A stretch of DNA of 11,043 nt from Planctomycetota bacterium (GTDB lineage: Bacteria > Planctomycetota > PUPC01 > DSUN01): the NCBI GenBank assembly GCA_016872875.1, contig VGYW01000281.1, forward strand, positions 1 to 11,043. Direction: 5' to 3'. A program made the position numbers and the translations under genes. Positions 1 to 8,100 of the stretch are shown here, in pieces. Positions within the stretch are counted from its first letter, which is position 1. Each line of letters begins with the position of its first letter. Under the pieces are notes generated by a model. The model was not told the origin of the DNA. It ran no database searches and was given only the letters and a program-made list of their open reading frames with translations.

Positions 1-504
1 TACCCCAGCCTCCGCCTCAACCTCGCCCACATGGCCGGCGACCACTTCCAGACGCTCGACGCCGAAGAGAAGGGCACGATCACCGACTGGGCATTCCAGA
101 TCGCGCAACTGATGGGCGACCCCGACTGCCCGCACCTCTACGCCGACCGGGCGTGCCAACTGCCCCCGTCAGACCCCGAGGCGCGGCAGGCATACGCCGC
201 GCGCCTCTTCGAGGTCCTCGCTATCAACGGCCAGGTGCCCAGGCGGATGATGAACGGCTCCGACTGGCACCTCGCCCTGATGTACGGCGACTACGCGGGG
301 GAGTGGGCGCACGCCAACGCGCGCTTCTGGCACATCCTCGCCCTCCGCCCGGAGTTCGCCGAGCGCTTCTTCGGCGAGAACGCCGCCGACTTCCTCGGCC
401 TGCGGCCCGGGGGCAGGAACCGCGAGCGCCTCCGCTCCTTCTACACCGACAAACTCCTCCTCACCGCGGACCGGTTCCCCGCCTGGTGGGCCAAGACCGC
501 CTAG
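1..504 (+). CDS. Amidohydrolase-family (TIM-barrel) metal-dependent hydrolase, C-terminal part
   Basis: The reading frame is open from the first base, so the gene begins outside the window and only about 167 C-terminal residues are seen; the ATG at 31 is probably internal. The fragment reads like the last third of an amidohydrolase family 2 barrel. It begins YPSLRLNLAHMAG, the usual strand with a histidine (codon 28-30), then has HLYADRA, then MMNGSDWH, whose Asp (262-264) matches the conserved metal-site Asp of the GSDW motif. It ends with FFGENAADFLGL, the usual closing helix. Such enzymes hydrolyse or decarboxylate small molecules in the cytoplasm using a bound divalent metal; the substrate cannot be told from this part. 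It is the only + strand gene and converges on the operon to its right, so a functional link to the operon is not implied. The tail after FLGL (about 30 residues, ending WWAKTA) is not diagnostic. The family call is fairly secure, the specific function unknown. Confidence 0.72.
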   Translation, partial: YPSLRLNLAHMAGDHFQTLDAEEKGTITDWAFQIAQLMGDPDCPHLYADRACQLPPSDPEARQAYAARLFEVLAINGQVPRRMMNGSDWHLALMYGDYAGEWAHANARFWHILALRPEFAERFFGENAADFLGLRPGGRNRERLRSFYTDKLLLTADRFPAWWAKTA

Positions 505-603
505 GCGCTGATGTCGGGGGCACGCTGAGGAGCGAGTGTGGGCCCCGGCTATGGTAACCAGTGCCTCTCTGTGGCCTGGCCTGTTCCGCCGGGCCGCTCT
601 GCC

Positions 604-697
604 CCCTCTCCCTTGGGGAGAGGGTTGGGGTGAGGGTGCCTGAACACCCTCCACCTCAGAAGCACCCTCACCCTCGCCCTCTCCCCGAGGGAGAGGG
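604..697. repeat. GC-rich nested inverted repeat between convergent genes
   Basis: Left arm 604-638 and right arm 663-697 are near-perfect reverse complements (35 nt each, about 4 differences) around a 24-nt spacer. Each arm is itself a palindrome: CCCTCTCCC, a 2-3 nt loop, then GGGAGAGGG. The element can therefore fold as one long hairpin or as two short ones. It lies between the converging stop codons at 504 and 727, where a long hairpin could end transcription from both sides, but no T-run follows either arm, so it is not a classical intrinsic terminator. A second copy lies inside the DUF4175-like gene at 7961-8057. No target-site duplication was seen. The rest of 505-724 holds only a small hairpin at 704-718. 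Confidence 0.85.
615..636 (+). other. G-quadruplex motif in left arm of GC-rich repeat
   Basis: Four G-runs of at least three (GGGG, GGG, GGGG, GGG) are separated by AGA, TT and TGA, which fits the standard quadruplex pattern with short loops. The opposite arm carries an equivalent motif on the - strand at 665-686 (runs GGGG, GGG, GGG, GGG). The pattern is seen directly; whether it folds in the cell is not known. Confidence 0.6.
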
Positions 698-703
698 AAG
701 GGA

Positions 704-718
704 GCCCTGTCTCAGGGC
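704..718 (-). terminator. Small hairpin just after the last operon gene, possible weak terminator
   Basis: GCCCTG and CAGGGC form a 6-bp GC-rich stem with a 3-nt loop, starting about 6 nt beyond the stop codon of the HEAT/TPR-like gene. On the - strand it is followed by a C/T-rich stretch rather than a clean T-run. Together with the larger hairpin at 604-697 it may help end the operon transcript. This is a weak call based only on position and stem. Confidence 0.3.
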
Positions 719-724
719 GGGCGC

Positions 725-2473
725 TCACGTCTTGGGCTTCGGGGCGGGGGTGGGCTTGGGGGGCTCGGGGGGCGGCTCGAGGGCGTCGAAGGAGGCGCGA
801 ACGGTCATCCGTCGCCCCAGCGGGGCCGAGCCTTCGACGATGATGTCGAAGCGCTCGGGCAAGCGCTCGAATGGGATGCCATTGAGCGCCTTGTCCCATT
901 CGTACGGGCGACCATTGATCCGAAGGGTGGGGTTGGCGAAGTTGGAGACCTTCAGGCCGGGCTTGAGGGTGACGGTGTAGTTCTTCTCGAAGCGGGCGAG
1001 GCGCTCGCCAAGGCCGGTGGCGGCGTCGAGGCGGTAGATGTGGGTGCAGCCTGGGAGGTGGAGCGCGATGCGCGCCTCGTTGCCAGTGAGGACGAAGGGG
1101 AGTGGGTCGCAGGCCGGCGCGTCGTGGAGCGTGATGAGAATGGCCTTGGCGGCCTTGTCGTACTTCACGGCGGCGCAGGGGAGGTCGAGGGCCTGGACTG
1201 CTGGGAGGCCGACGGCGATCTGGAACTGAGCGGCGGTGGCGGCGAGGGCGGCCTGGAGGTCCTCGGGCTTGCCCTGGAGCGGGAGGGCGCGGACCTGGAG
1301 CTGGAGCTCGCTGGGCGGGATGGCGTCCTCGACCGCGGCGTCGGGCGGGACGGGGAAGGAGGCGGCCCGCTGGCGGAGGCGGTCAACCTCCATCTGGAGG
1401 GCGGCGGTGGCGGCCTTGAGCTTCTCCTGGTCCTTGGCCTTGGCGAGGATTTGGATGGCTTTCTCGAGGTGCTGAGCGGCGAGCTCGAAGAGGCCGCTTG
1501 CGGTGTGGATGGCGCCGAGGCCCAGGTAGGCGTTGGCGTCGCAGGGGCTGCCGGCGGGGTCGGTCTCGACGACGCGGAGCCACTCCTTGACGGCGAGGCG
1601 GTAGCGGCCGAGGCTGGTGAGGAGGTCGGCGGCCAGGTAGTGGGGGAGCTCCTTGTCGGGGTTGAGGCCCAGGGCCTTCTCGCGGAGGGCGAGGGCCTCC
1701 TTGTCGCGGTTCAGGGCGACGAGTGCCTCGGCCTGGATGTAGAGGGGGCGGGGGTCGGCGGGGTCGGCCTTGGCGAGGGCCTCGGCTGCGGCGAAGGCGT
1801 CCTGGGCCCTGGCCGCGGCGAGCTTGCCGAGGGCGTCCTGGAGGGCGTCCTCCGTGGCTTTGTTGGGCTTGGCGTCAATGGGCTGGCGGCCTGGGAGGCC
1901 CTCGGCGCCTGCGATGGCTTGCTGCCGCGCGGAGCGTGCCCAGGCGAGTGCGCGGGCGAGGTGGTTGTTCTTCGGCTCGCCGATGAGGCGGATGATCTCC
2001 TGGTAGGCCTCGTCGCTCTGCGGGCGCTGGAGGGCGTTGACCGCCCAGCTCGCCTCGTTGGGCGAGCCGGTCTCCATGCGCTTGATGAGGAACGGGATGC
2101 CCCGCGGCCCCATGCTGGCGATGCGGTAGATGGCGTTGGAGCGCTCGTGCTCCTGCATGTTGTCGTAGTGGCGGACCATGAGGGCGATGTCGGCGGGCCA
2201 GTCGGGGCCGATGCCGAGGCGGACGTCGGCCAGGATGTCGCGTGCGCGGACGCGGATTTCGGGGTCGTCGGCCTCGGCGGCCTTCTCGAGCTCATCGAGG
2301 GCCGGGCGGCCGATGCGGCGCAGCGTGTCCGTGGCGCGCTCGCGGGCGTCGTGGCGCTCGGCGCCCAGGTCGCGGATGAGCGCCTGGACTATCCGCTCGG
2401 CGGTGATTCGGGGCGTGGCCGCGGAGGCACAGAGAGAGGCGGACGCTAGGGCGAGGAGGAGGGCACGTGTCAT
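725..2473 (-). CDS. Secreted HEAT-like/TPR-like repeat protein of unknown function
   Basis: A 582-residue protein, last in the operon. The N-terminus, MTRALLLALASASLCASA, is a signal peptide, so the product is probably exported. Residues about 25-165 form helical HEAT-like repeats (DARERATDTLRRIG, PEIRVRARDILADV, and a proline at helix ends as in GPRGIPFLIKRM). Residues about 205-365 look like TPR units (PRPLYIQAEALVALNRDKEA, then AYLGLGAIHTASGLFELAAQ). A C-terminal region of about 390-560 is mixed beta and is not recognised; it has four Cys (433, 455, 476, plus 316 further upstream). The end is a Pro/Lys tail (PPEPPKPTPAPKPKT). The ATG at 2473 follows GGAGA at 2484-2488 by 10 nt, an acceptable ribosome site. 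HEAT and TPR modules are scaffolds for protein contacts, so a structural or assembly role in the envelope is inferred. No catalytic motif was found. Confidence 0.8.
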   Translation of the reverse strand: MTRALLLALASASLCASAATPRITAERIVQALIRDLGAERHDARERATDTLRRIGRPALDELEKAAEADDPEIRVRARDILADVRLGIGPDWPADIALMVRHYDNMQEHERSNAIYRIASMGPRGIPFLIKRMETGSPNEASWAVNALQRPQSDEAYQEIIRLIGEPKNNHLARALAWARSARQQAIAGAEGLPGRQPIDAKPNKATEDALQDALGKLAAARAQDAFAAAEALAKADPADPRPLYIQAEALVALNRDKEALALREKALGLNPDKELPHYLAADLLTSLGRYRLAVKEWLRVVETDPAGSPCDANAYLGLGAIHTASGLFELAAQHLEKAIQILAKAKDQEKLKAATAALQMEVDRLRQRAASFPVPPDAAVEDAIPPSELQLQVRALPLQGKPEDLQAALAATAAQFQIAVGLPAVQALDLPCAAVKYDKAAKAILITLHDAPACDPLPFVLTGNEARIALHLPGCTHIYRLDAATGLGERLARFEKNYTVTLKPGLKVSNFANPTLRINGRPYEWDKALNGIPFERLPERFDIIVEGSAPLGRRMTVRASFDALEPPPEPPKPTPAPKPKT

Positions 2474-2494
2474 CGGGCGGGGGTCTCCAAGAAA

Positions 2495-2592
2495 GGTGTT
2501 AGGTGTTGGGTGTTAGGTGTTGGGGTACAGGAACCAGGAGGCGTCGGCTTGTCTTTCTGTACCCCAACACCTAACACCCAACACCCACCACC
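2495..2592. repeat. Inverted repeat of TTAGGTG/TTGGGTG heptamers filling an intercistronic gap
   Basis: Left arm 2495-2530 and right arm 2557-2592 match as reverse complements at 34 of 36 positions around a 26-nt loop. Each arm is built of alternating 7-mers, TTAGGTG and TTGGGTG, ending in a GGGGTACAG cap next to the loop. The element fills almost the whole gap between the stop at 2595 and the ribosome site at 2484-2488. In the operon mRNA it would form a stable stem of about 36 bp directly after one stop codon and just before the next ribosome site. It resembles cyanobacterial STRR heptanucleotides in unit length, but not in sequence as far as can be judged here. Confidence 0.9.
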
Positions 2593-2594
2593 CC

Positions 2595-4043
2595 CTACTT
2601 ATAGATGTTGAACTTGATCCGTTTGAGGCAGGAGCGGAGGACCTTGACGTCGCCGAGGTAGGCAGACTTTCCGAGGAGGTGTTCCTCGGTGAGGCGGTCG
2701 AACTGGATGGTGAAGCGGCTGTCGGCGGTCTCGACCATGATGTCGCCCTTCTGGCGGCGCGGCTTTTCGACGCCCTTGCTGAGGAAGGCGATGTTCTGGA
2801 CCTTTGCGGCGTCGGCCGCGATGTCGCCGAAGGCGGTCTTGAGGGTGAGCTTGCCGTCGGCGAGCGAAATCTGCGTGGCGGCCACGCGGTCGCGGTTGAC
2901 GAAGCGGACGACGTTGGCCTCGGCGGTCTCCTCCTTCTCGGCCTGAGATGGCCCGGAGATGCCTTGGACGACCCGCAGGCGGGTCACGCGGCAGGGGTAG
3001 CGGGCGTTGAACATCACGAACTTGCCGGCGGGCAGGTTCCCCGGCACGGCGTACTCGCCGAGGTCCATGTTGTCCACCCAGGCCCGCACCTTGTTTGCCC
3101 CCGGGTCGTAGGCCACGCGGACGGTCGCCTCGTTCATCATCCGCCCGATGCCGCGGTCCATGAAGGAGTTCATGTTGCCGTTCTGCATGACCATGAGGTT
3201 GAACTGGCTTGCGTAGAAGCGGGCGATGAGGCTGTTGGTGCCATATTGGCCCTCGGTGTTGTCGGCGGCGAGGATGAGCTCGACGTGGAGGTAACGCTGG
3301 AGGGTGGCGGCGCACTTGGCCTCCATGGTGACGGGTTCCTTCTGGTCGAACTTGGCGAAGAGGGTCTGGCAGTCGCCGTGGGTGTTGCACTGGGCGGCGC
3401 CGTTGGCGACGGACCAGCCGCCGCCGCGGGCGGTCCAGGGGTCGAGCTTGCCGGCCTCGAAGTTGCTCTCGAGGGCGGTGAGTGCGCCGCGCGCGAAGTT
3501 GATGTTGCGGACGATGTTCCGCGCGATTTTGATGGGGCCTGTGGCCTTGGTCTCGACGATGACGGCCTCGGGGGTGATGGCGGCGATCTCGCCAACGATC
3601 CGGTCGTCGTTGCTCAGGTCCACCACGTCGTCCCCCTTCGTCTTCTCCTTGGGCAGCAGGTCCACGGTGTCGAGAGCGGAGGCGAGGACGACGACTTCGC
3701 CCTCGAAGTGGGGAGCGGTGAGCTTGAGCTTTCCGCCGGCCTCGATGGAAACGACCTTGCCGACGATCTTGTCGCCGCGGATCGTGGTCACGGTGTCGCC
3801 GATGCCGGCCTCGGCGCGCTTCGCCGTGTCGTCCAGCGTGTCGCCCGCGCCGCGGGGCTGCGGCACGAAGATCTTCCGCCCGCCCTGCTCCTCCACCTCC
3901 AACTGGGCCAGCGGCACGTCCGGCACCACCTCATCGAAGAAGGGATCATCCAATTGCTGGTGTGGGATGATGACGGGCCTCGACAGGGCCACCTGGCGCG
4001 GGAGTAGCACGGCAAGAGCGAGGACGGCGAGGCAGCGGGTCAT
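2595..4043 (-). CDS. Secreted protein with Sm-like beta-barrel repeats around a LamG-like domain
   Basis: A 482-residue protein starting with signal peptide MTRCLAVLALAVLLPRQVAL. Two similar beta units follow: residues about 81-130 (GDTVTTIRGDKIVGKVVSIE...) and 137-184 (DVVDLSNDDRIVGEIAAI...). Two more lie near the end: about 376-422 (NVVRFVNRDRVAATQISLADG) and 432-481 (GDIMVETADSRFTIQF). Each has the pattern of a small Sm-like barrel, in which a polar 'GD-x-hydrophobic-x-G' turn precedes a strand. Between them, about 190-360 looks like a concanavalin A/LamG-type sandwich (ESNFEAGKLDPW at its start; MNEATVRVAYDPGANKVRAW; PCRVTRLRVVQG at its end). LamG-like folds often bind sugars or proteins; no ligand residues can be named. 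The start is well supported: AAGGAG (4052-4057) lies 8 nt upstream, and the gap to the previous gene is 18 nt. The domain calls come from pattern reading, not a search. Confidence 0.75.
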   Translation of the reverse strand: MTRCLAVLALAVLLPRQVALSRPVIIPHQQLDDPFFDEVVPDVPLAQLEVEEQGGRKIFVPQPRGAGDTLDDTAKRAEAGIGDTVTTIRGDKIVGKVVSIEAGGKLKLTAPHFEGEVVVLASALDTVDLLPKEKTKGDDVVDLSNDDRIVGEIAAITPEAVIVETKATGPIKIARNIVRNINFARGALTALESNFEAGKLDPWTARGGGWSVANGAAQCNTHGDCQTLFAKFDQKEPVTMEAKCAATLQRYLHVELILAADNTEGQYGTNSLIARFYASQFNLMVMQNGNMNSFMDRGIGRMMNEATVRVAYDPGANKVRAWVDNMDLGEYAVPGNLPAGKFVMFNARYPCRVTRLRVVQGISGPSQAEKEETAEANVVRFVNRDRVAATQISLADGKLTLKTAFGDIAADAAKVQNIAFLSKGVEKPRRQKGDIMVETADSRFTIQFDRLTEEHLLGKSAYLGDVKVLRSCLKRIKFNIYK

Positions 4044-4051
4044 GAGGGCAT

Positions 4052-4057
4052 CTCCTT
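4052..4057 (-). promoter_or_regulatory. Ribosome binding site of the Sm-like/LamG-like gene
   Basis: On the - strand this reads AAGGAG, 8 nt before the ATG at 4043. It fixes that start and lies within the 18-nt gap after the TAG of the preceding gene, which points to translation in one transcript. Confidence 0.8.
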
Positions 4058-4061
4058 CCAG

Positions 4062-5165
4062 CTACCGTTGGTAGATCGGCAGCAGGTTGTAGTTGATCTC
4101 CAGAGAGAGAAGAGCGAAGGCGGTGGCGGCGACGACGCCGCCGCTGCCGCCCTGGTCGCGCCAGGAGCCGTCGGGCGACTGCATGTTTATGAGCATGGGG
4201 GTCATCGTCTCGTTCCAGTGCCGCCAGTAGCGTCCGCCGGCCTGGAACATGGCCTGCGAGCAGTAGTAGGCGCCGTAGTGGAAGTAGCCGGAGTAGCCGT
4301 AGCCGCCTCCGCCGGCGAGGAGGAGGTCGGCGGTGGCCTTGGCCTCGGGGGCGCGGTAGGCGCCGGACAGGCTGAGGACGAGGAGGCCGATGCCGGAGCG
4401 GGCGGGGCTGGGGCTGTCGGCGCCCGTGTAGCCGAACCCGCCGCCGGGGCAGAAGCAGTTCTTGTAGAAGGTCACGCCGCGCTGGACGGTGGAGATGGGC
4501 ACCTCGATGCCGGCGTTGGCGGCGGCGCGCAGGCCCATCATCTGGGCGCCGGAGACCGTGGTGTCGGCGTCGGCCGAGTTCACGCTGTAGCGCCAGCCGC
4601 CGAGGCGGTTCTGCGAGCTCACGATCAGGCCCGTGGCCTTCTTGAGGGCGGGGCCGACGCGCGGGTCGTCTATCATCCCGTAGACCTCGCCGAGTGCGAG
4701 CGTGGCGAAGCCGTGGCTGTACATCGGGCTGCCGCCGTCGCCGGAGAGGAGGCCGTTGGCCTGCTGGTTCTTGACGATGTAGTCCACGCAGCGGCGGATG
4801 ACGGCGCCGTATCTCCCCTCGTCGGGCATCTCGCCGTGGGCGAGGAAGGAGAGCATACAGAGGCCGACGACGCCGCTCACCTGGCCATAGCTGTCGGGCC
4901 AGGCGCCGTCGGGCTTCTGGGTGCGTGCCAGGTAGTCGAGGCCGCGGGTGACCGCGCGCTCGATTTCGGGGGTCACTTTGCACTCTTCGCCGGCACCAGC
5001 AGGCAAGGAAGGCGAAAGGAGCAGGGCAGAGAGGAAAAGGCAAAAGGCAAAAGGAGAAAGGCAAAAGGCAAAAATCAGAGGGCGCCGGCGGGGCAGCTTG
5101 TCCCGGACTCCTCCCTTTTCCCCTTTGCCTTTTACCTTTTGCCTTTTGCCTTCTTCCTTCTTCAC
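4062..5165 (-). CDS. Secreted prenyltransferase/squalene-oxidase-repeat (alpha-toroid) protein
   Basis: A 367-residue protein starting at GTG 5165, which overlaps the TGA of the upstream gene as GTGA. AAGGAG (5174-5179) lies 8 nt before it, and no other start codon occurs before the signal peptide. Residues 1-58 form a long basic n-region (MKKEEGKRQKVKGKGEKGG) and a hydrophobic core (IFAFCLSPFAFCLFLSALLL), with likely cleavage after AGA (58). Both parts are encoded by repeat DNA. From residue 67 come alpha-toroid repeats: GLDYLARTQKPDGAW, CVDYIVKNQQANGLL, SSQNRLGGWRYS (183-193) and NMQSPDGSW, each a helix plus the QW-like turn of the terpene cyclase/prenyltransferase superfamily. DADTT (199-203) recalls the cyclase DxDD motif but lacks the last Asp, so cyclase activity is unlikely. 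Such stand-alone toroid proteins are common in Planctomycetota beside vWA/DUF4175 genes; their role is not established. It may act as an extracytoplasmic binding partner. Confidence 0.85.
   Translation of the reverse strand: MKKEEGKRQKVKGKGEKGGVRDKLPRRRPLIFAFCLSPFAFCLFLSALLLSPSLPAGAGEECKVTPEIERAVTRGLDYLARTQKPDGAWPDSYGQVSGVVGLCMLSFLAHGEMPDEGRYGAVIRRCVDYIVKNQQANGLLSGDGGSPMYSHGFATLALGEVYGMIDDPRVGPALKKATGLIVSSQNRLGGWRYSVNSADADTTVSGAQMMGLRAAANAGIEVPISTVQRGVTFYKNCFCPGGGFGYTGADSPSPARSGIGLLVLSLSGAYRAPEAKATADLLLAGGGGYGYSGYFHYGAYYCSQAMFQAGGRYWRHWNETMTPMLINMQSPDGSWRDQGGSGGVVAATAFALLSLEINYNLLPIYQR
5035..5160. repeat. Inverted GGCAAAA heptamer repeat encoding the signal peptide region
   Basis: Left arm 5035-5074 contains GGCAAAA-type heptamers on the + strand. 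Right arm, about 5115-5160, carries the reverse complement type (CCTTTTGCC, TTTTACC, TTTGCC). The arms are separated by about 40 nt of ordinary GC-rich sequence. Read on the - strand, the right arm gives the Lys/Arg-rich n-region of the prenyltransferase-repeat protein (residues about 2-17) and the left arm gives its hydrophobic core (residues 31-44). The same heptamer occurs four times in tandem at 10930-10957. The local base composition is much more AT-rich than the rest of the window. Confidence 0.85.
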
Positions 5166-8100
5166 CTGATCGGCTCCTTCCTCAGCCGGTCGAAGTAGGA
5201 ATTGAGCAGGTCGCGATATTGCGCCGGAAGGGTGCCCTCGAAGGCGGCGCCGAGCTGCTCGTCGAAGCGTGAGCGGACGCGGCGCCAGTCCTCGCCCTTG
5301 GCCTCGGCGGGGTTGGCGGGCATGACGGGGGCGTTGGAGCCGCCGTCGAAGCCGCCGCCCGAGCCGCCCATCATCTGCATCATGGCCTGCGCCCTCGCGC
5401 CCATCATGGCGCCCATGGCGCCGCACATGCCGCCCTGGCACTCCTTGAGGAGCTGTTCGAGCAGCGCGAGGGCCATGCGCTGCACCTCGCGGGTCTCCTT
5501 GCCAGTGTCGCTGCCGGCGAGCGCGATGCGGCTGACGTTCATCTTCTCCCCCGACTTGTTGACGAGCTCGGCGGCGGCGGGGAACTGGCCGAGGAGCTTT
5601 TCGAGCTTCGTGGCGTCGAGGTGGACGTTGCTCTGGCGCTTCGTGAGGGCGGCGGTCTGGCTCTCGAAGGCGTCGGGCTCCCGCGCGCGGATGGCGTCGG
5701 CCTGAATGGTGCCGGTGTTGACGCGCTTCTGGCCCACGAGGCAGCGCTGGAGGAGGAGGAGCGCGCGCATCATCTGGGCGCTCATGGCCGCCTGCTGCAT
5801 CTGCTGCATCTCCTGGGTGAGCTTCTCGCGGGCGTCCTCCAGGAGCGCGAGCGCGCGCTTGCCGTGCTCGAGGCCCTCGGGGAGGGCGACCGCGTAGAGG
5901 TCGGTGGCCCCCTCGCCCATCTCTTTTGCGGCGGCATCGAGCTTGGCGGCGGCCTGCGAGCGGAACATGGCGATCTCGTTTGCGAGCCAGTGGAGGGCGC
6001 TGGCCTGCTCGGAGACGTCGCGCTGGAGGACCGCCTGGTCGGAGCCGAGCTCGGCCGGGCGCCTGGCCTTCTCGACCTTCTTGATCGCGCCCTCGATGCC
6101 GGTGTTGATGGCCTTCTGGCGGCGGATGAACTCCTCGAGTTCCTTCATGAAGGCTTCGAGCTCCTCGCTTCGGCGGCGGAGGATGGCGGCGACCGCGAGG
6201 AGGGAGGTGGCGACCTTCTCCTGCTCGGGCACCTGGGAGAAGAGGGCGTTCTCGCCGAGCCTGCGGGCGATGGTGCCCGCCCGCTCGGAGACCTTGTCGT
6301 CGTCGAGCTTGGCCTTGGCCTCTTCGGCGGTCGCGCCGTCGCTGGGGTTGGAGAAGGCGAGCGCGCCGGCGGCCTTTTCGATCTCCTTGCCGAGGTTGTC
6401 AACTCCCTCCTTGATGGCGCGCTGGGCGGCGGTGATGCGCTGGAGCTTCGCCTTCTGCTCGTCGCCCATGTTCTTGGGGTCGGTGCCGAGGGACTCTTTG
6501 GCGAGTGGGACGAGGTTGTCCTTGATCTCGCGCTGGCGAGCGGCGAGAGCTTCGGCCTCGGCTGCGAGCTTTTCGAGCAGGCCGCGGCGCTGGAGCCGCT
6601 CGGCGAGCTGGGCCAGTTGCTCGAGGCGGCGGGCCGCCTCATCGGTCTGCCCCTGGGCGATGCGGAGCGGGGAGGGCTCGCCCTGCTGGCTCTGTTGCCC
6701 CTGGGCAGCCTTGGCGAACTGGTCGGCCGCGTTCTGCATCTGCGTGTTCGCGGTCTGCCGAACGCCGCGTCCGAGCTGCTCCATCTGGGCCATCATGTCG
6801 GTGGGGGTGGCGGGGTTTCGGGCCATTTCGGGGATGAGGCGTTCGAGCTTGCGGGCGAGGTGGTCGGTGCCGCGTGTCTCCTCGGCCTGGCGTTCGTGGG
6901 CCTGGCGTGCGCCTTCTCGCGCAGTCTTGTCTGCCTCTTTGCCGCCTTTGTCGGGTTCCTTGCCGCCCGTGTCTGCTTCCTTGCCTTTGGCCGTGGGCTC
7001 TTTGCCCTCGCGGTCGGCGGCTTCCTTGGCGCTGGCCAACTTGTCGGCCTGGCCGCTCTGTGCGCGCTGGGTGGCCGCGCGGCGCATCATTTCGAGCTGG
7101 AGCTCCTTGAGGCGGGTGAGGATGCGCTCGAGGTGCTCGATCTCGCTGAGGACCACGATCCTGTAGAGCGGGGAGACGCCTCGGCGGAGCACCGCGTCGT
7201 CCGCGTAGTCGGCGGCCTCGGCCTTGTACTCAAGAATGTCGCCCGGGACGAGCCCGAGCTGGTCAATCACCATCTCTTCAGCGGCGACGAGCTCGGATGC
7301 GGTTGGGCTGCCCTCCTTGAGGGTGCGCCGCTGCCAGCGCTCCGAGGCGTCGGCGGCCTCCTTGGCCTTGATGGCGCGGTGGGCGAGGACGAGGCTGCGG
7401 ACACCGAACTCGTCGCGCGCGGCGGCCTCGAGCGGCACCTTCTCGCCGGGGAGCACCAACAGGTCGCGCCCCGGCCTTGCCACGCTCACCGCGGGCGGAC
7501 GGTCGGCCACTACCTTGATGGCGAGCGTCTCGGGCGAGCGGTTCGTCAGGCCATAGCCGTCCCGCAAGGTTATCACGCACTCGGCGTTCTTGCGCGGCAG
7601 GAACGGCTTGGATGCCAGGACGCCCGCCCCCTCAGGCGCGAGAGGGAAGCTCTCGCCCCCGACACGCAGCTCGCCCGCGCACTGAAGCTCAGGCTCCGGG
7701 CCGCGGGCGACCGGCATGCACCTGATGACGACCTCGGTGCCCTCGACGACCTGAAGGCTGCCCTCGACTGTCTCCACGGTGCGGCGAACGCTGCCGGCGT
7801 ACTTGGGCAGGATGAGGACGGCGCTCTTCTTGCTGAGAGAGGGCGGCGCGACCACGCGAATGTGGTGCCAGGGCGAAAGGGCGTCGCCCGCCGACACGCG
7901 GTAGCGCAGGTCCTTGAAGAGCGGGCCGGTGTTCCACTGCGCGGCGCTCCCCTCTCTTCCCCCTCTCCCTCTGGGAGAGGGTGGGGTGAGGGCGCCGCGA
8001 GCAGCGCCTGCGCCAACACCGACGCCCTCACCCTTGCCCTCTCCCAAAGGGAGAGGGGATAGGGTAAGCGCGAGGCTGAGGCGGTCAGCGGCCTCCGCTC

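Noticed and set aside
604..697. Classical intrinsic terminator
   Set aside because: The stem is strong, but no T-run follows on either strand. Termination remains possible but is not shown by the sequence, so it is listed as a repeat.
505..724. Small gene between the convergent stops
   Set aside because: Open frames here overlap the palindromic repeat and code for Pro/Gly/Arg-rich repeat peptides; no ribosome site or domain is visible.
2495..2592. CRISPR array or telomere-like repeat
   Set aside because: Units are 7 nt with no unique spacers of constant length, arranged as an inverted pair; there are no cas genes nearby and no replicon end.
4062..5165. Active squalene-hopene or terpene cyclase
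   Set aside because: At 367 residues including a signal peptide it is far shorter than a full cyclase. DADTT lacks the final Asp of DxDD, and export makes a membrane-lipid cyclase role unlikely.
5166..5441. N-terminal extension of the prenyltransferase-repeat protein
   Set aside because: The region is the out-of-frame 3' end of the DUF4175-like gene and yields an Arg-rich shadow peptide; the GTG at 5165 with AAGGAG and GTGA overlap explains the start.
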